Shown in pieces: positions 25,564 to 39,200 of a DNA stretch of 64,000 nucleotides. Location: contig NW_027480467.1 of assembly GCF_051401765.1 (NCBI RefSeq), forward strand, positions 2,170,001 through 2,234,000, given 5' to 3'. Below the pieces are notes generated by a model that had not been told where the DNA came from, searched no databases, and saw nothing but the letters and a program-made list of their open reading frames with translations. The DNA is from Calliopsis andreniformis (lineage: Eukaryota > Arthropoda > Insecta > Hymenoptera > Andrenidae). The position numbers and the translations under genes are program-made. The first letter of the stretch is position 1, and each line of letters begins with the position of its first letter.

Positions 25564-28500
25564 TTCAATCCTCAATACTCAATCTTCAATCCTCAATTCC
25601 CAATCCTCAATCGTCAATCCTCAATCCTCAATCCTCAGTCATCAATCCTCAATCTTCAATACTCAATCCTCAATTTTCAATCCTCAATCCTCAATCCTCA
25701 ATCCTCAATCCTCAGTCCTCAATCCACAATCATCAATCCTCAATCTTCAATACTCAATCCTGAATCCTCAATCCTCAATCCTCAGTACTCGATCCTCAAC
25801 CCTCAATCCTCAATCCTCAATCCTCAACCCTCATCCCTCATCCTCAATCCTCAATCCTGAATCCTCAAACCTCAATCTTCAACCCTCAATACTCAGTCTT
25901 CAAAGCTCAATCCTCAATCCTCAGTCCTCAATACTCAATCCTCAATTCTCAATCCTCAATCCTCAACCCTCAGCCCTCATCCTCAATCCTCAATCCTGAA
26001 TCCTCAATCCTCAATCTTCAATCCTCAATACTCAGTATTCAATCCTCAATCCTCAATCCTCAATCCTCAGACCTCAATCCACAATCATCAATCCTCAATC
26101 CTCAATCATCAACGTTCAATCCTCAATACTATCTCTTCAATCCTCAATACTCAATCCTCAATATTCAACACACAACCATCAACCATCAGTTCTCAATACT
26201 CAACCATCAATCCTCAATTCTCAATACTCAATAGAATATCCTGAACTCTCATGATTCAATACTCAATCCACAATATTCAATAATCAAATCTCGATCCTCA
26301 AACATCAATTCTCAACACTCAATCCTCAACAGTCGGTCCTCTCTCTTCAATCCTCCATCCTCAATCCTCTATCCCCAAGCGTCAATCCTCAATCCTCAAT
26401 CCTCAACCCTCAATCATCAGTCCTCAAACCTCAATCCCGAATCCTCAATCCTGAATGCTCAATCTTCATCCCTCAGTCCGCAACAATCAATTGTCAATCC
26501 TCAATCCTCAATAGAATATCCTCAACTCACAGTTTTCAATACTGAACCCCAATCTTCAGTCTTCAAATCTCAATCCCCAGACATCAATTCTCATCACTCA
26601 ACCCTCAGCACTCAGTCCTCAACCTTCAATCCTCAATCCTGAATCCTCAATCTTCAATCCTCCATACTCAATCTTCAATCCTCAATCCTCAATCATCAAT
26701 CCTCAATCCTCAATCCTCAGCCATCAACCCTCAATCTTCAATACTCAATCCTCAATCATCAATCCTCAATCCTCAATCCTCAATCCTCATTCCTCAAACC
26801 TCAATCCTCAACCCTCAGTCCTCATGCTCAATTCTCAATTCTTAATCCTCAATCCTCAATCCACAATCTTCAATCCTCAATAATCAATCCTCGATACTCA
26901 GTCTTCAATCCTCAATCCTCAATCCTCAATCCTCAGTCCGCAATCCTCAATCATCAATCATCAATCTTAAATACTCAATCCTCAATCCTCAATCCTCAAT
27001 CCTCAATACTCAATCTTCAATCCTCAATCCTCAATCCTCAATCCTCAATCCTCAATCCTTAATCCACAATCTTCAATCCTCAAACCTCAATCCTCAATCA
27101 TCAATACTCAATCCTCAATCCTCAATCCTCAATACCCAACCCTCAATCCTCAGTCCTCAAACCTCAATCCCCAATCCTCAATCATCAATCCTCAGCCATC
27201 ATCCTCAATCGTCAATCCTCGTTCCTCAATCCTCATTCTTCAGTCCTCAATACCCAATCCTCAATCTTCAACCCTCAATCATCAATCCTCAATTCTCAAT
27301 CCACAATCCTCAGTTCTCAGTCCTCAATCCTCAGTCCTCAAACCTCAGCCATCATCTTCAATCGTCAATCCTCGTTCCTCAATCATCAATCTTCAATCCT
27401 CAATCCTCAATCCTCAGTCATGAATACTCACTCTTCAATACTCAATCCTCAATCCTCAATCCTCAATCCTCAATCCTCAATCCTCAATCCCCAACCCTCA
27501 ATCCTCAGTCCTCAAACCTCAATCCCCAATCCTCAATCATCAATCCTCAATCTTCAATACTCAATCCACAATCCTCAATCCTGAATCCTCAATACTCAAC
27601 CATCAATCCTCAATTCTCAATACTCAATAGAATATCCTGAATTCTCAGTATTCAATACTTAAACCTCAATCCTCAATCCTCAGCCCTCACCCTCCATCCT
27701 CAATCCTCAATCCTCAAACCTCAATCTTCAATCCTCAATACTCAATCTTCGATCCTCAACCCTCAACCCTCAAACCTCAATCCTCAACCCTCAGTCATGA
27801 ATACTCAATCTTCAATACTCAATGCTCAATCCTCAATCCTCAATTCTCAATCCTCAGTCCTCAATCCTCAATCGCCAATCCTCAATCCCCAATCCTCAAT
27901 CTTCAATTCTCAGTCCTCAATCCTCAATCATCAATACTCAATGTTCAATCCTCAATACTCAACCTTCAATCCTCAACCCTCAATCCTTAATCCGCTATCC
28001 TCAACCCTCAATCATCAACTTTCAATCCTCAATACTCAATCTTCAATCCTCAATTCCCAATCCTCAATCGTCAATCCTCATTCTTCAATCCTCAATACCC
28101 AATCCTCAATCCTCAATCCTCAATCCGCCATCCTCAATTCTCAATCCTCAATCCTCAGTCCTCAGTCCTCAAACCTCAATCCTCAACCATCAGCCCTCAC
28201 TCTCAATCCTCAATACTGAAACCTCAATCCTCAATCTTCAATCCTCAATACTCAGTCTTCAACCATCAATCCTCAATCCTCAATCCTCAATCCTCAATCC
28301 TCAGTCATCAATCCTCAATCCTCAATCATCAACCTTCAATCCTCAATACTCAATCTTCAATCCTCAATACTCAATCCACAATAGTCAATTCTCATTCTTC
28401 AAACCTCAATACCCAATCCTCAATCCTCAATCCTCAATCCTCAATCCTCCATCCTCAATTCTCAATCCTCTATCCTCTGTCCTCAGTCCTCAAACCTCAA

Positions 28501-31500
28501 CCCTCAACCCTCAGCCCTCATCCTCAATCCTCAATCCTGAATCCTCATTCCTCAATCTTCAATCTCCTATCCTAGATCCTCAATCCCCAATACTCTATCC
28601 TTAATCCTCAATATTCAATCCTCTATCCCCAGTCCACAATCTTCAATCCCCAAAGCTCAATAATCAATCCTCAATCCTCAGGCCTCAATCGTCAATCATC
28701 AGTCCACAATCTTCAATACTTAATCCTCAATCCTCAATCCTCAATCCTCAATCCTCAATCCTCAATCATCCATCCTGAATCTTCAATACTCAATCCTCAA
28801 TCCTCAATACTCAAGCCTCAATCCTCAATCCTCAATCTTCAATCCTGAATACTCAATCTTCTATCCTCTATCCTCAATTCTCAATCCTCAATCCTCAATC
28901 ATCAGTCTTCAATCCTCAATACTCAATCTTCAATCCTCAATCCTCAATCCTCAATCCTCAATCCCCATTCTTCAATCCTCAATACCCAATCCTCAATCTT
29001 CGATCCTCAATCCCCAATCCTCTATCCTTAATCCTCAATCTTTAATCCTCAATCCCAAGTCCACAATCTTCAATCCTCAATGCTCAATCCTCAATCCTCA
29101 ATCCTCAGTCATCAGTCCTCAGTCCTCAATCCTCAAACCTCAATCCTCAACAGTCAGTCCTCGTCCTCAAACCTCAATCCCGAATCCTCAACCCTGAATC
29201 GTCAATCTTCAGGCCTCAGTCCTCAACAATCAATTGTCAATCCTCAGTCCTCATTAGAATATCCTCAATTCACAGTTTTCAGTACTCAATCCCCAATCTT
29301 CAATCTTCAAATCTCAGTCTACAAACATCAATTCGCATCACTCAACACTCAACACTCAGTCCTCAATCCTCATTGCTCAAACGTCAATCCTCAGCCCTCA
29401 GTCCCCATCCTCAATTCTCAATTCTCAATCCTCAATCCTCAATACTCAATCTTCAATCCTCAATAATCAACCTCCTATCCTAGATCCTCAATCCCCAATA
29501 CTCTATCCTTAATCCTCAATATTCAATCCTCTATCCCCAGTCCACAATCTTCAATCCCCAAAGCTCAATAATCAATCCTCAATCCTCAGTCCTCAATCGT
29601 CAATCATCAGTCCACAATCTTCAATACTCAATCCTCAATCCTCAATCCTCAATCCTCAATCCTCAATCCTCAATCCTCAATCATCCATTCTGAATCTTCA
29701 ATACTCAATCCTCAATCCTCAATCCTCAATCCTCACTCGTCAATCCTCAGTCATCAATCCTCAACCTTCAATCCTCCATACTCAACCTTCAATCCTCAAT
29801 CCTCAATCATCAATCCTCAATCCTCAATCCTCAGTCATCAATCCTCAATCTTCAGTACTCAATCCTCAATCATCAATCCTCAATCCTCAATCCTCAATCC
29901 TCAGTCCGCAATCCTCAGTCATCAATCCTCAATCTTCAATACTCAATCCTCAATCCTCAATCCTCAATCTTCAATCGTCCATACCCAACCTTCAATCCTC
30001 AATCCTCAATCATCAATCCTCAATCCTCAATCCTCAATCCTCATTCCTCAAACCTCAATCCTCAACCCTCAGTCCTCATCCTCAATTCTCAATTCTTAAT
30101 CCTCAATCCTCAATCCTCAATCTTCTATCCTCAATAATCAATCATCAATACTCAGTCTTCAATCCTCAATCCTCAATCCTCAATCCTCAGTCCGCAATCC
30201 TCAATCATCAATCTTCAATCTTCAATACTCAATCCTCAATACTCAATCCTCAATCCTCAATACTCAACCATCAATCCTCAATTCTGAATACTCAATAGAA
30301 TATCCTGAATTCTCAGTATTCAATACTCAAACCTCAACCCTCAACCCTCAGCCCTCATCCTCCATCCTCAATCCTCAATCCTCAAACCTCAATCATCAAT
30401 CCTCAATACTCAATCTTCGATTCTCAATCCTCAATCCTCAATCCTCAATCCCAATCCTCAATCTTCAGTCCTCAATCCTCAATCCTCAATCCTCAATCCT
30501 CAATCCTCGATCATGAATCCTCAATCTTCAATCCTCAATACTGAATCCTCAATCCTCAATCCTCAATAGTCAATCTCCAATCTTCAATCCTCAATCCTCA
30601 ATCCTTAATCCACATTCTTCAATCCTCAATCCTCAATCCTCAATCATCAATACTCAATCCTCAATCCTCAATCCTCAATCCCCAACCCTCAATCCTCAGT
30701 CCTCAAACCTCAATCCCCAATCCTCGATCATCAATCCTCAATCTTCAATACTCAATCCACAATCCTCAATCCTCAATCCTCAATACTCAACCATCAATCC
30801 TCAATTCTCAATACTCAATAGAATATCCTGAATTCTCAGTATTCAATACTTAAACCTCAATCCTCAATCCTCAGCCCTCATCCTCCATCCTCAATCCTCA
30901 ATCCTCAAACCTCAATCTTCAATCCTCAATACTCAATCTTCGATCCTCAATCCTCAACCCTCAATCCTCAATCCTCAATCCTCAGTCATGAATACTCAAT
31001 CTTCAATACTCAATCCTCAATCCTCAATCCTCAATCCTCAATCCTCAACCCTCAATCCTCAATCCTCAATCTTCAATCATCAATACACAATCTTCAATGC
31101 TCAATCCTCAATCCTCAATCCTCAATCCTCAATCCTCAATATTCAATACACAACACTCAAACATCAATCCTCAATACTCAATCATCAATCCTCAGCCATC
31201 ATCCTCAATCGTCAATCCTCGTTCCTCAATCCTCATTCTTCAGTCCTCAATACCCAATCCTCAATCTTCAACCCTCAATCCTCAATCCTCAATTCTCAAT
31301 CCTCAATCCTCAGTCCTCAAATCTCAATCCTCAATCCTCAGTCCTCAGTCCTCAAACCTCAGTCCTCAAACCTCAGCCATCATCCTCAATCGTCAATCCT
31401 CAGTCGTCAATCCTCAATCTTCAATAATCAATCCTCAATCATCGATCCTCAATCCCCAATCCTCAATCCTCATTCCTCAAACCTCAATCCTCAACCCTCA

Positions 31501-33291
31501 ATCCTCATTCTCAATTCTCAATTCTTAATCCTCAATCCTCAATCCTCAATCTTCAATCCTCAATAATCAATCCTCAATACTCAGTCTTCAATCCTCAATC
31601 CTCAATCCTCAGTCCGCAAACCTCAATCATCAATCCTCAGTATTCAATACCCAATCCTCAATCCTCAATCCTCAATCTTCAATCCTCCATACTCAACCTT
31701 CAATCCTCAATCCTCAATCATCAATCCTCAATCCTCAATCCTCAGTCATCAATCCTCAATCTTCAATGCTCAATCCTTAATCATCAATACTCAATCCACA
31801 ATCCTCAATCCTCATTCCTCAAACCTCAATCCTCAATCCTCAATCCTCAGTCCTCAATCCACAATCATCAATCCTCAATCTTCAACACTCAATCCTCAAT
31901 CCTCAATCCTCAGTCCTCAATCCTCAATCCTCAATCCTCAATCCTCAATCCTCAATCATCAGTCTTCAATCCGCAATACTCAATCTTCAATCCTCAATCC
32001 TCAATCCTCAATCCTCAATCCTCATTCTTCAATCCTCAATACCCAATCCTCAATCTTCGATCCTCAATCCCCAATCCTCTATCCTTAATCCTCAATCTTC
32101 AATCCTCAATCCCAAGTCCACAATCTTCAATCCTCAATGCTCAATCCTCAATCCTCAATCCTCAGTCATCAGTCCTCAGTCATCAACCCTCAATCTTCAA
32201 TACTCAATCCTCAATCCTCAATCCTCAGTCATCAATCCTCAATCTTCAATACTCAATCCTCAATTTTCAATCCTCAATCCTCAGTACTCGATCCTCAACC
32301 CTCAATCCTCAATTCTCAATCCTCAATCCTCAGGCCTCAGACCTCAAACCTCAGTCCTCAAACCTCAGCCATCATCCTCAATCGTCAATCCTCGTTCCTC
32401 AATCCTCAATCCTCAATCTTCAATCCTCCATACTCAATCTTCAATCCTCAATCTTCAATCCTCAATCCTCAATCTTCAATCCTCCATACTCAGCCTTCAA
32501 TCCTCAATCCTCAATCATCAATCCTCAATCCTCAATCCTCAGTCATCAATCCTAAATCTTCAGTACTCAATCCTCAATCATCAATCCTCAATCTTCAATA
32601 CTCAATCCTCAATCCTCAATCCTCAATCTTCTATCGTCCATACTCAACATTCAATCCTCAATCCTCAATCATCAATCCTCAATACTCAATCCTCAGTCAT
32701 CAATCCTCAATCTTCAATACTCAATCCTCAATCATCAATCCTCAATCCTCAATCCTCAATCCTCATTCATCAAACCTCAATCCTCAACCCTCAGTCCTCA
32801 TCCTCAATTCTCAATTCTTAATCCTCAATCCTCAATCCTCAATCTTCTATCCTCAATAATCAATCATCAATACTCAGTCTTCAATCCTCAATCCTCAATC
32901 CTCAATCCTCAGTCCGCAATCCTCAATCATCAATCCTCAATCTTCAATACTCAATCCTCAGCCCTCAATCCTCAATCCTCAATACTCAACCTTCAATCCT
33001 CCATACTCAATCTTCAATCCTCAATCCTCAATCATCAATCCTCAATCCTCAATCCTCAGTCATCAATCCTCAATCTTCAATACTCAATCCTCAATCCTCA
33101 ATCCTCAATCCTCAATCCTCAGTCCTCAATCCACAATCATCAATCCTCAATCTTCAATACTCAATCCTCAATCCTCAATCCTCAATCCTCAATACTCAAT
33201 CTTCAATCCTCAATCCTCAATCCTCAATCCTCAATCCTCAACCCTCAGCCCTCATCCTCAATCCTCAATTCTGAATCCTCAATCCTCAATC
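25564..33291 (+). repeat. Segment W, tandem copy 1 (7,728 bp)
   Basis: Matches the following segment at an offset of exactly 7,728 bp, which is 1,104 heptamers. Examples are 26234 to 33962, 27630 to 35358 and 30298 to 38026. It carries A2 and B modules 280 bp apart (26234 and 26514), a type-B module at 29257, and short-tail heads at 27630, 30298 and 30821. Confidence 0.9.
26234..26339 (+). repeat. 106-bp diverged module, type A2 (representative of 9)
   Basis: The head GAATATCCTGAACTCTCATG is followed by CCACAATATTCAATAATC and CAAACATCAATTCTCAAC, ending 106 bp from the head like type B. The two types align base for base along their length. Heads of this type are at 7266, 16717, 26234, 33962, 41146, 41942, 44859, 48109 and 60481. 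Most copies read GAATTCTCATGTTTC or GAACTCTCATGATTC after GAATATCCT. Confidence 0.85.
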
Positions 33292-36200
33292 TTCAATCCT
33301 CAATACTCAATCTTCAATCCTCAATTCCCAATCCTCAATCGTCAATCCTCAATCCTCAATCCTCAGTCATCAATCCTCAATCTTCAATACTCAATCCTCA
33401 ATTTTCAATCCTCAATCCTCAATCCTCAATCCTCAATCCTCAGTCCTCAATCCACAATCATCAATCCTCAATCTTCAATACTCAATCCTGAATCCTCAAT
33501 CCTCAATCCTCAGTACTCGATCCTCAACCCTCAATCCTCAATCCTCAATCCTCAACCCTCATCCCTCATCCTCAATCCTCAATCCTGAATCCTCAAACCT
33601 CAATCTTCAACCCTCAATACTCAGTCTTCAAAGCTCAATCCTCAATCCTCAGTCCTCAATACTCAATCCTCAATTCTCAATCCTCAATCCTCAACCCTCA
33701 GCCCTCATCCTCAATCCTCAATCCTGAATCCTCAATCCTCAATCTTCAATCCTCAATACTCAGTATTCAATCCTCAATCCTCAATCCTCAATCCTCAGAC
33801 CTCAATCCACAATCATCAATCCTCAATCCTCAATCATCAACGTTCAATCCTCAATACTATCTCTTCAATCCTCAATACTCAATCCTCAATATTCAACACA
33901 CAACCATCAACCATCATTTCTCAATACTCAACCATCAATCCTCAATTCTCAATACTCAATAGAATATCCTGAACTCTCATGATTCAATACTCAATCCACA
34001 ATATTCAATAATCAAATCTCGATCCTCAAACATCAATTCTCAACACTCAATCCTCAACAGTCGGTCCTCTCTCTTCAATCCTCCATCCTCAATCCTCTAT
34101 CCCCAAGCGTCAATCCTCAATCCTCAATCCTCAACCCTCAATCATCAGTCCTCAAACCTCAATCCCGAATCCTCAATCCTGAATGCTCAATCTTCATCCC
34201 TCAGTCCGCAACAATCAATTGTCAATCCTCAATCCTCAATAGAATATCCTCAACTCACAGTTTTCAATACTGAACCCCAATCTTCAGTCTTCAAATCTCA
34301 ATCCCCAGACATCAATTCTCATCACTCAACCCTCAGCACTCAGTCCTCAACCTTCAATCCTCAATCCTGAATCCTCAATCTTCAATCCTCCATACTCAAT
34401 CTTCAATCCTCAATCCTCAATCATCAATCCTCAATCCTCAATCCTCAGCCATCAACCCTCAATCTTCAATACTCAATCCTCAATCATCAATCCTCAATCC
34501 TCAATCCTCAATCCTCATTCCTCAAACCTCAATCCTCAACCCTCAGTCCTCATGCTCAATTCTCAATTCTTAATCCTCAATCCTCAATCCACAATCTTCA
34601 ATCCTCAATAATCAATCCTCGATACTCAGTCTTCAATCCTCAATCCTCAATCCTCAATCCTCAGTCCGCAATCCTCAATCATCAATCCTCAATCTTAAAT
34701 ACTCAATCCTCAATCCTCAATCCTCAATCCTCAATACTCAATCTTCAATCCTCAATCCTCAATCCTCAATCCTCAATCCTCAATCCTTAATCCACAATCT
34801 TCAATCCTCAAACCTCAATCCTCAATCATCAATACTCAATCCTCAATCCTCAATCCTCAATACCCAACCCTCAATCCTCAGTCCTCAAACCTCAATCCCC
34901 AATCCTCAATCATCAATCCTCAGCCATCATCCTCAATCGTCAATCCTCGTTCCTCAATCCTCATTCTTCAGTCCTCAATACCCAATCCTCAATCTTCAAC
35001 CCTCAATCATCAATCCTCAATTCTCAATCCACAATCCTCAGTTCTCAGTCCTCAATCCTCAGTCCTCAAACCTCAGCCATCATCCTCAATCGTCAATCCT
35101 CGTTCCTCAATCATCAATCTTCAATCCTCAATCCTCAATCCTCAGTCATGAATACTCAATCTTCAATACTCAATCCTCAATCCTCAATCCTCAATCCTCA
35201 ATCCTCAATCCTCAATCCCCAACCCTCAATCCTCAGTCCTCAAACCTCAATCCCCAATCCTCAATCATCAATCCTCAATCTTCAATACTCAATCCACAAT
35301 CCTCAATCCTGAATCCTCAATACTCAACCATCAATCCTCAATTCTCAATACTCAATAGAATATCCTGAATTCTCAGTATTCAATACTTAAACCTCAATCC
35401 TCAATCCTCAGCCCTCACCCTCCATCCTCAATCCTCAATCCTCAAACCTCAATCTTCAATCCTCAATACTCAATCTTCGATCCTCAACCCTCAACCCTCA
35501 AACCTCAATCCTCAACCCTCAGTCATGAATACTCAATCTTCAATACTCAATGCTCAATCCTCAATCCTCAATTCTCAATCCTCAGTCCTCAATCCTCAAT
35601 CGCCAATCCTCAATCCCCAATCCTCAATCTTCAATTCTCAGTCCTCAATCCTCAATCATCAATACTCAATGTTCAATCCTCAATACTCAACCTTCAATCC
35701 TCAACCCTCAATCCTTAATCCGCTATCCTCAACCCTCAATCATCAACTTTCAATCCTCAATACTCAATCTTCAATCCTCAATTCCCAATCCTCAATCGTC
35801 AATCCTCATTCTTCAATCCTCAATACCCAATCCTCAATCCTCAATCCTCAATCCGCCATCCTCAATTCTCAATCCTCAATCCTCAGTCCTCAGTCCTCAA
35901 ACCTCAATCCTCAACCATCAGCCCTCATTCTCAATCCTCAATACTGAAACCTCAATCCTCAATCTTCAATCCTCAATACTCAGTCTTCAACCATCAATCC
36001 TCAATCCTCAATCCTCAATCCTCAATCCTCAGTCATCAATCCTCAATCCTCAATCATCAACCTTCAATCCTCAATACTCAATCTTCAATCCTCAATACTC
36101 AATCCACAATAGTCAATTCTCATTCTTCAAACCTCAATACCCAATCCTCAATCCTCAATCCTCAATCCTCAATCCTCCATCCTCAATTCTCAATCCTCTA

Positions 36201-39200
36201 TCCTCTGTCCTCAGTCCTCAAACCTCAACCCTCAACCCTCAGCCCTCATCCTCAATCCTCAATCCTGAATCCTCATTCCTCAATCTTCAATCTCCTATCC
36301 TAGATCCTCAATCCCCAATACTCTATCCTTAATCCTCAATATTCAATCCTCTATCCCCAGTCCACAATCTTCAATCCCCAAAGCTCAATAATCAATCCTC
36401 AATTCTCAGGCCTCAATCGTCAATCATCAGTCCACAATCTTCAATACTTAATCCTCAATCCTCAATCCTCAATCCTCAACCCTCAATCCTCAATCATCCA
36501 TCCTGAATCTTCAATACTCAATCCTCAATCCTCAATACTCAAGCCTCAATCCTCAATCCTCAATCTTCAATCCTGAATACTCAATCTTCTATCCTCTATC
36601 CTCAATTCTCAATCCTCAATCCTCAATCATCAGTCTTCAATCCTCAATACTCAATCTTCAATCCTCAATCCTCAATCCTCAATCCTCAATCCCCATTCTT
36701 CAATCCTCAATACCCAATCCTCAATCTTCGATCCTCAATTCCCAATCCTCTATCCTTAATCCTCAATCTTTAATCCTCAATCCCAAGTCCACAATCTTCA
36801 ATCCTCAATGCTCAATCCTCAATCCTCAATCCTCAGTCATCAGTCCTCAGTCCTCAATCCTCAAACCTCAATCCTCAACAGTCAGTCCTCGTCCTCAAAC
36901 CTCAATCCCGAATCCTCAACCCTGAATCGTCAATCTTCAGGCCTCAGTCCTCAACAATCAATTGTCAATCCTCAGTCCTCATTAGAATATCCTCAATTCA
37001 CAGTTTTCAGTACTCAATCCCCAATCTTCAATCTTCAAATCTCAGTCTACAAACATCAATTCGCATCACTCAACACTCAACACTCAGTCCTCAATCCTCA
37101 TTGCTCAAACGTCAATCCTCAGCCCTCAGTCCCCATCCTCAATTCTCAATTCTCAATCCTCAATCCTCAATACTCAATCTTCAATCCTCAATAATCAACC
37201 TCCTATCCTAGATCCTCAATCCCCAATACTCTATCCTTAATCCTCAATATTCAATCCTCTATCCCCAGTCCACAATCTTCAATCCCCAAAGCTCAATAAT
37301 CAATCCTCAATCCTCAGTCCTCAATCGTCAATCATCAGTCCACAATCTTCAATACTCAATCCTCAATCCTCAATCCTCAATCCTCAATCCTCAATCCTCA
37401 ATCCTCAATCATCCATTCTGAATCTTCAATACTCAATCCTCAATCCTCAATCCTCAATCCTCACTCGTCAATCCTCAGTCATCAATCCTCAACCTTCAAT
37501 CCTCCATACTCAACCTTCAATCCTCAATCCTCAATCATCAATCCTCAATCCTCAATCCTCAGTCATCAATCCTCAATCTTCAGTACTCAATCCTCAATCA
37601 TCAATCCTCAATCCTCAATCCTCAATCCTCAGTCCGCAATCCTCAATCATCAATCCTCAATCTTCAATACTCAATCCTCAATCCTCAATCCTCAATCTTC
37701 AATCGTCCATACCCAACCTTCAATCCTCAATCCTCAATCATCAATCCTCAATCCTCAATCCTCAATCCTCATTCCTCAAACCTCAATCCTCAACCCTCAG
37801 TCCTCATCCTCAATTCTCAATTCTTAATCCTCAATCCTCAATCCTCAATCTTCTATCCTCAATAATCAATCATCAATACTCAGTCTTCAATCCTCAATCC
37901 TCAATCCTCAATCCTCAGTCCGCAATCCTCAATCATCAATCTTCAATCTTCAATACTCAATCCTCAATACTCAATCCTCAATCCTCAATACTCAACCATC
38001 AATCCTCAATTCTGAATACTCAATAGAATATCCTGAATTCTCAGTATTCAATACTCAAACCTCAACCCTCAACCCTCAGCCCTCATCCTCCATCCTCAAT
38101 CCTCAATCCTCAAACATCAATCCTCAATCCTCAATCCTCAACCCTCAATCCTCAATCCTCAATCTTCAATCATCAATACTCAATCTTCAATGCTCAATCC
38201 TCAATCCTCAATCCTCAATCCTCAATCCTCAATATTCAATACACAACACTCAAACATCAATCCTCAATACTCAATCATCAATCCTCAGCCATCATCCTCA
38301 ATCGTCAATCCTCGTTCCTCAATCCTCATTCTTCAGTCCTCAATACCCAATCCTCAATCTTCAACCCTCAATCCTCAATCCTCAATTCTCAATCCTCAAT
38401 CCTCAGTCCTCAAATCTCAATCCTCAATCCTCAGTCCTCAGTCCTCAAACCTCAGTCCTCAAACCTCAGCCATCATCCTCAATCGTCAATCCTCAGTCGT
38501 CAATCCTCAATCTTCAATAATCAATCCTCAATCATCGATCCTCAATCCCCAATCCTCAATCCTCATTCCTCAAACCTCAATCCTCAACCCTCAATCCTCA
38601 TTCTCAATTCTCAATTCTTAATCCTCAATCCTCAATCCTCAATCTTCAATCCTCAATAATCAATCCTCAATACTCAGTCTTCAATCCTCAATCCTCAATC
38701 CTCAGTCCGCAAACCTCAATCATCAATCCTCAGTATTCAATACCCAATCCTCAATCCTCAATCCTCAATCTTCAATCCTCCATACTCAACCTTCAATCCT
38801 CAATCCTCAATCATCAATCCTCAATCCTCAATCCTCAGTCATCAATCCTCAATCTTCAATGCTCAATCCTTAATCATCAATACTCAATCCACAATCCTCA
38901 ATCCTCATTCCTCAAACCTCAATCCTCAATCCTCAATCCTCAGTCCTCAATCCACAATCATCAATCCTCAATCTTCAACACTCAATCCTCAATCCTCAAT
39001 CCTCAGTCCTCAATCCTCAATCCTCAATCCTCAATCCTCAATCCTCAATCATCAGTCTTCAATCCGCAATACTCAATCTTCAATCCTCAATCCTCAATCC
39101 TCAATCCTCAATCCTCATTCTTCAATCCTCAATACCCAATCCTCAATCTTCGATCCTCAATCCCCAATCCTCTATCCTTAATCCTCAATCTTCAATCCTC

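Noticed and set aside
27797..28604. Overlapping + strand open frames at 27797 and 27822, with copies at 35525/35550 and 62044/62069
   Set aside because: Two frames over the same bases give the same rotated peptide. In the 62-kb copy one heptamer insertion switches frame without consequence, which shows no constraint on frame.
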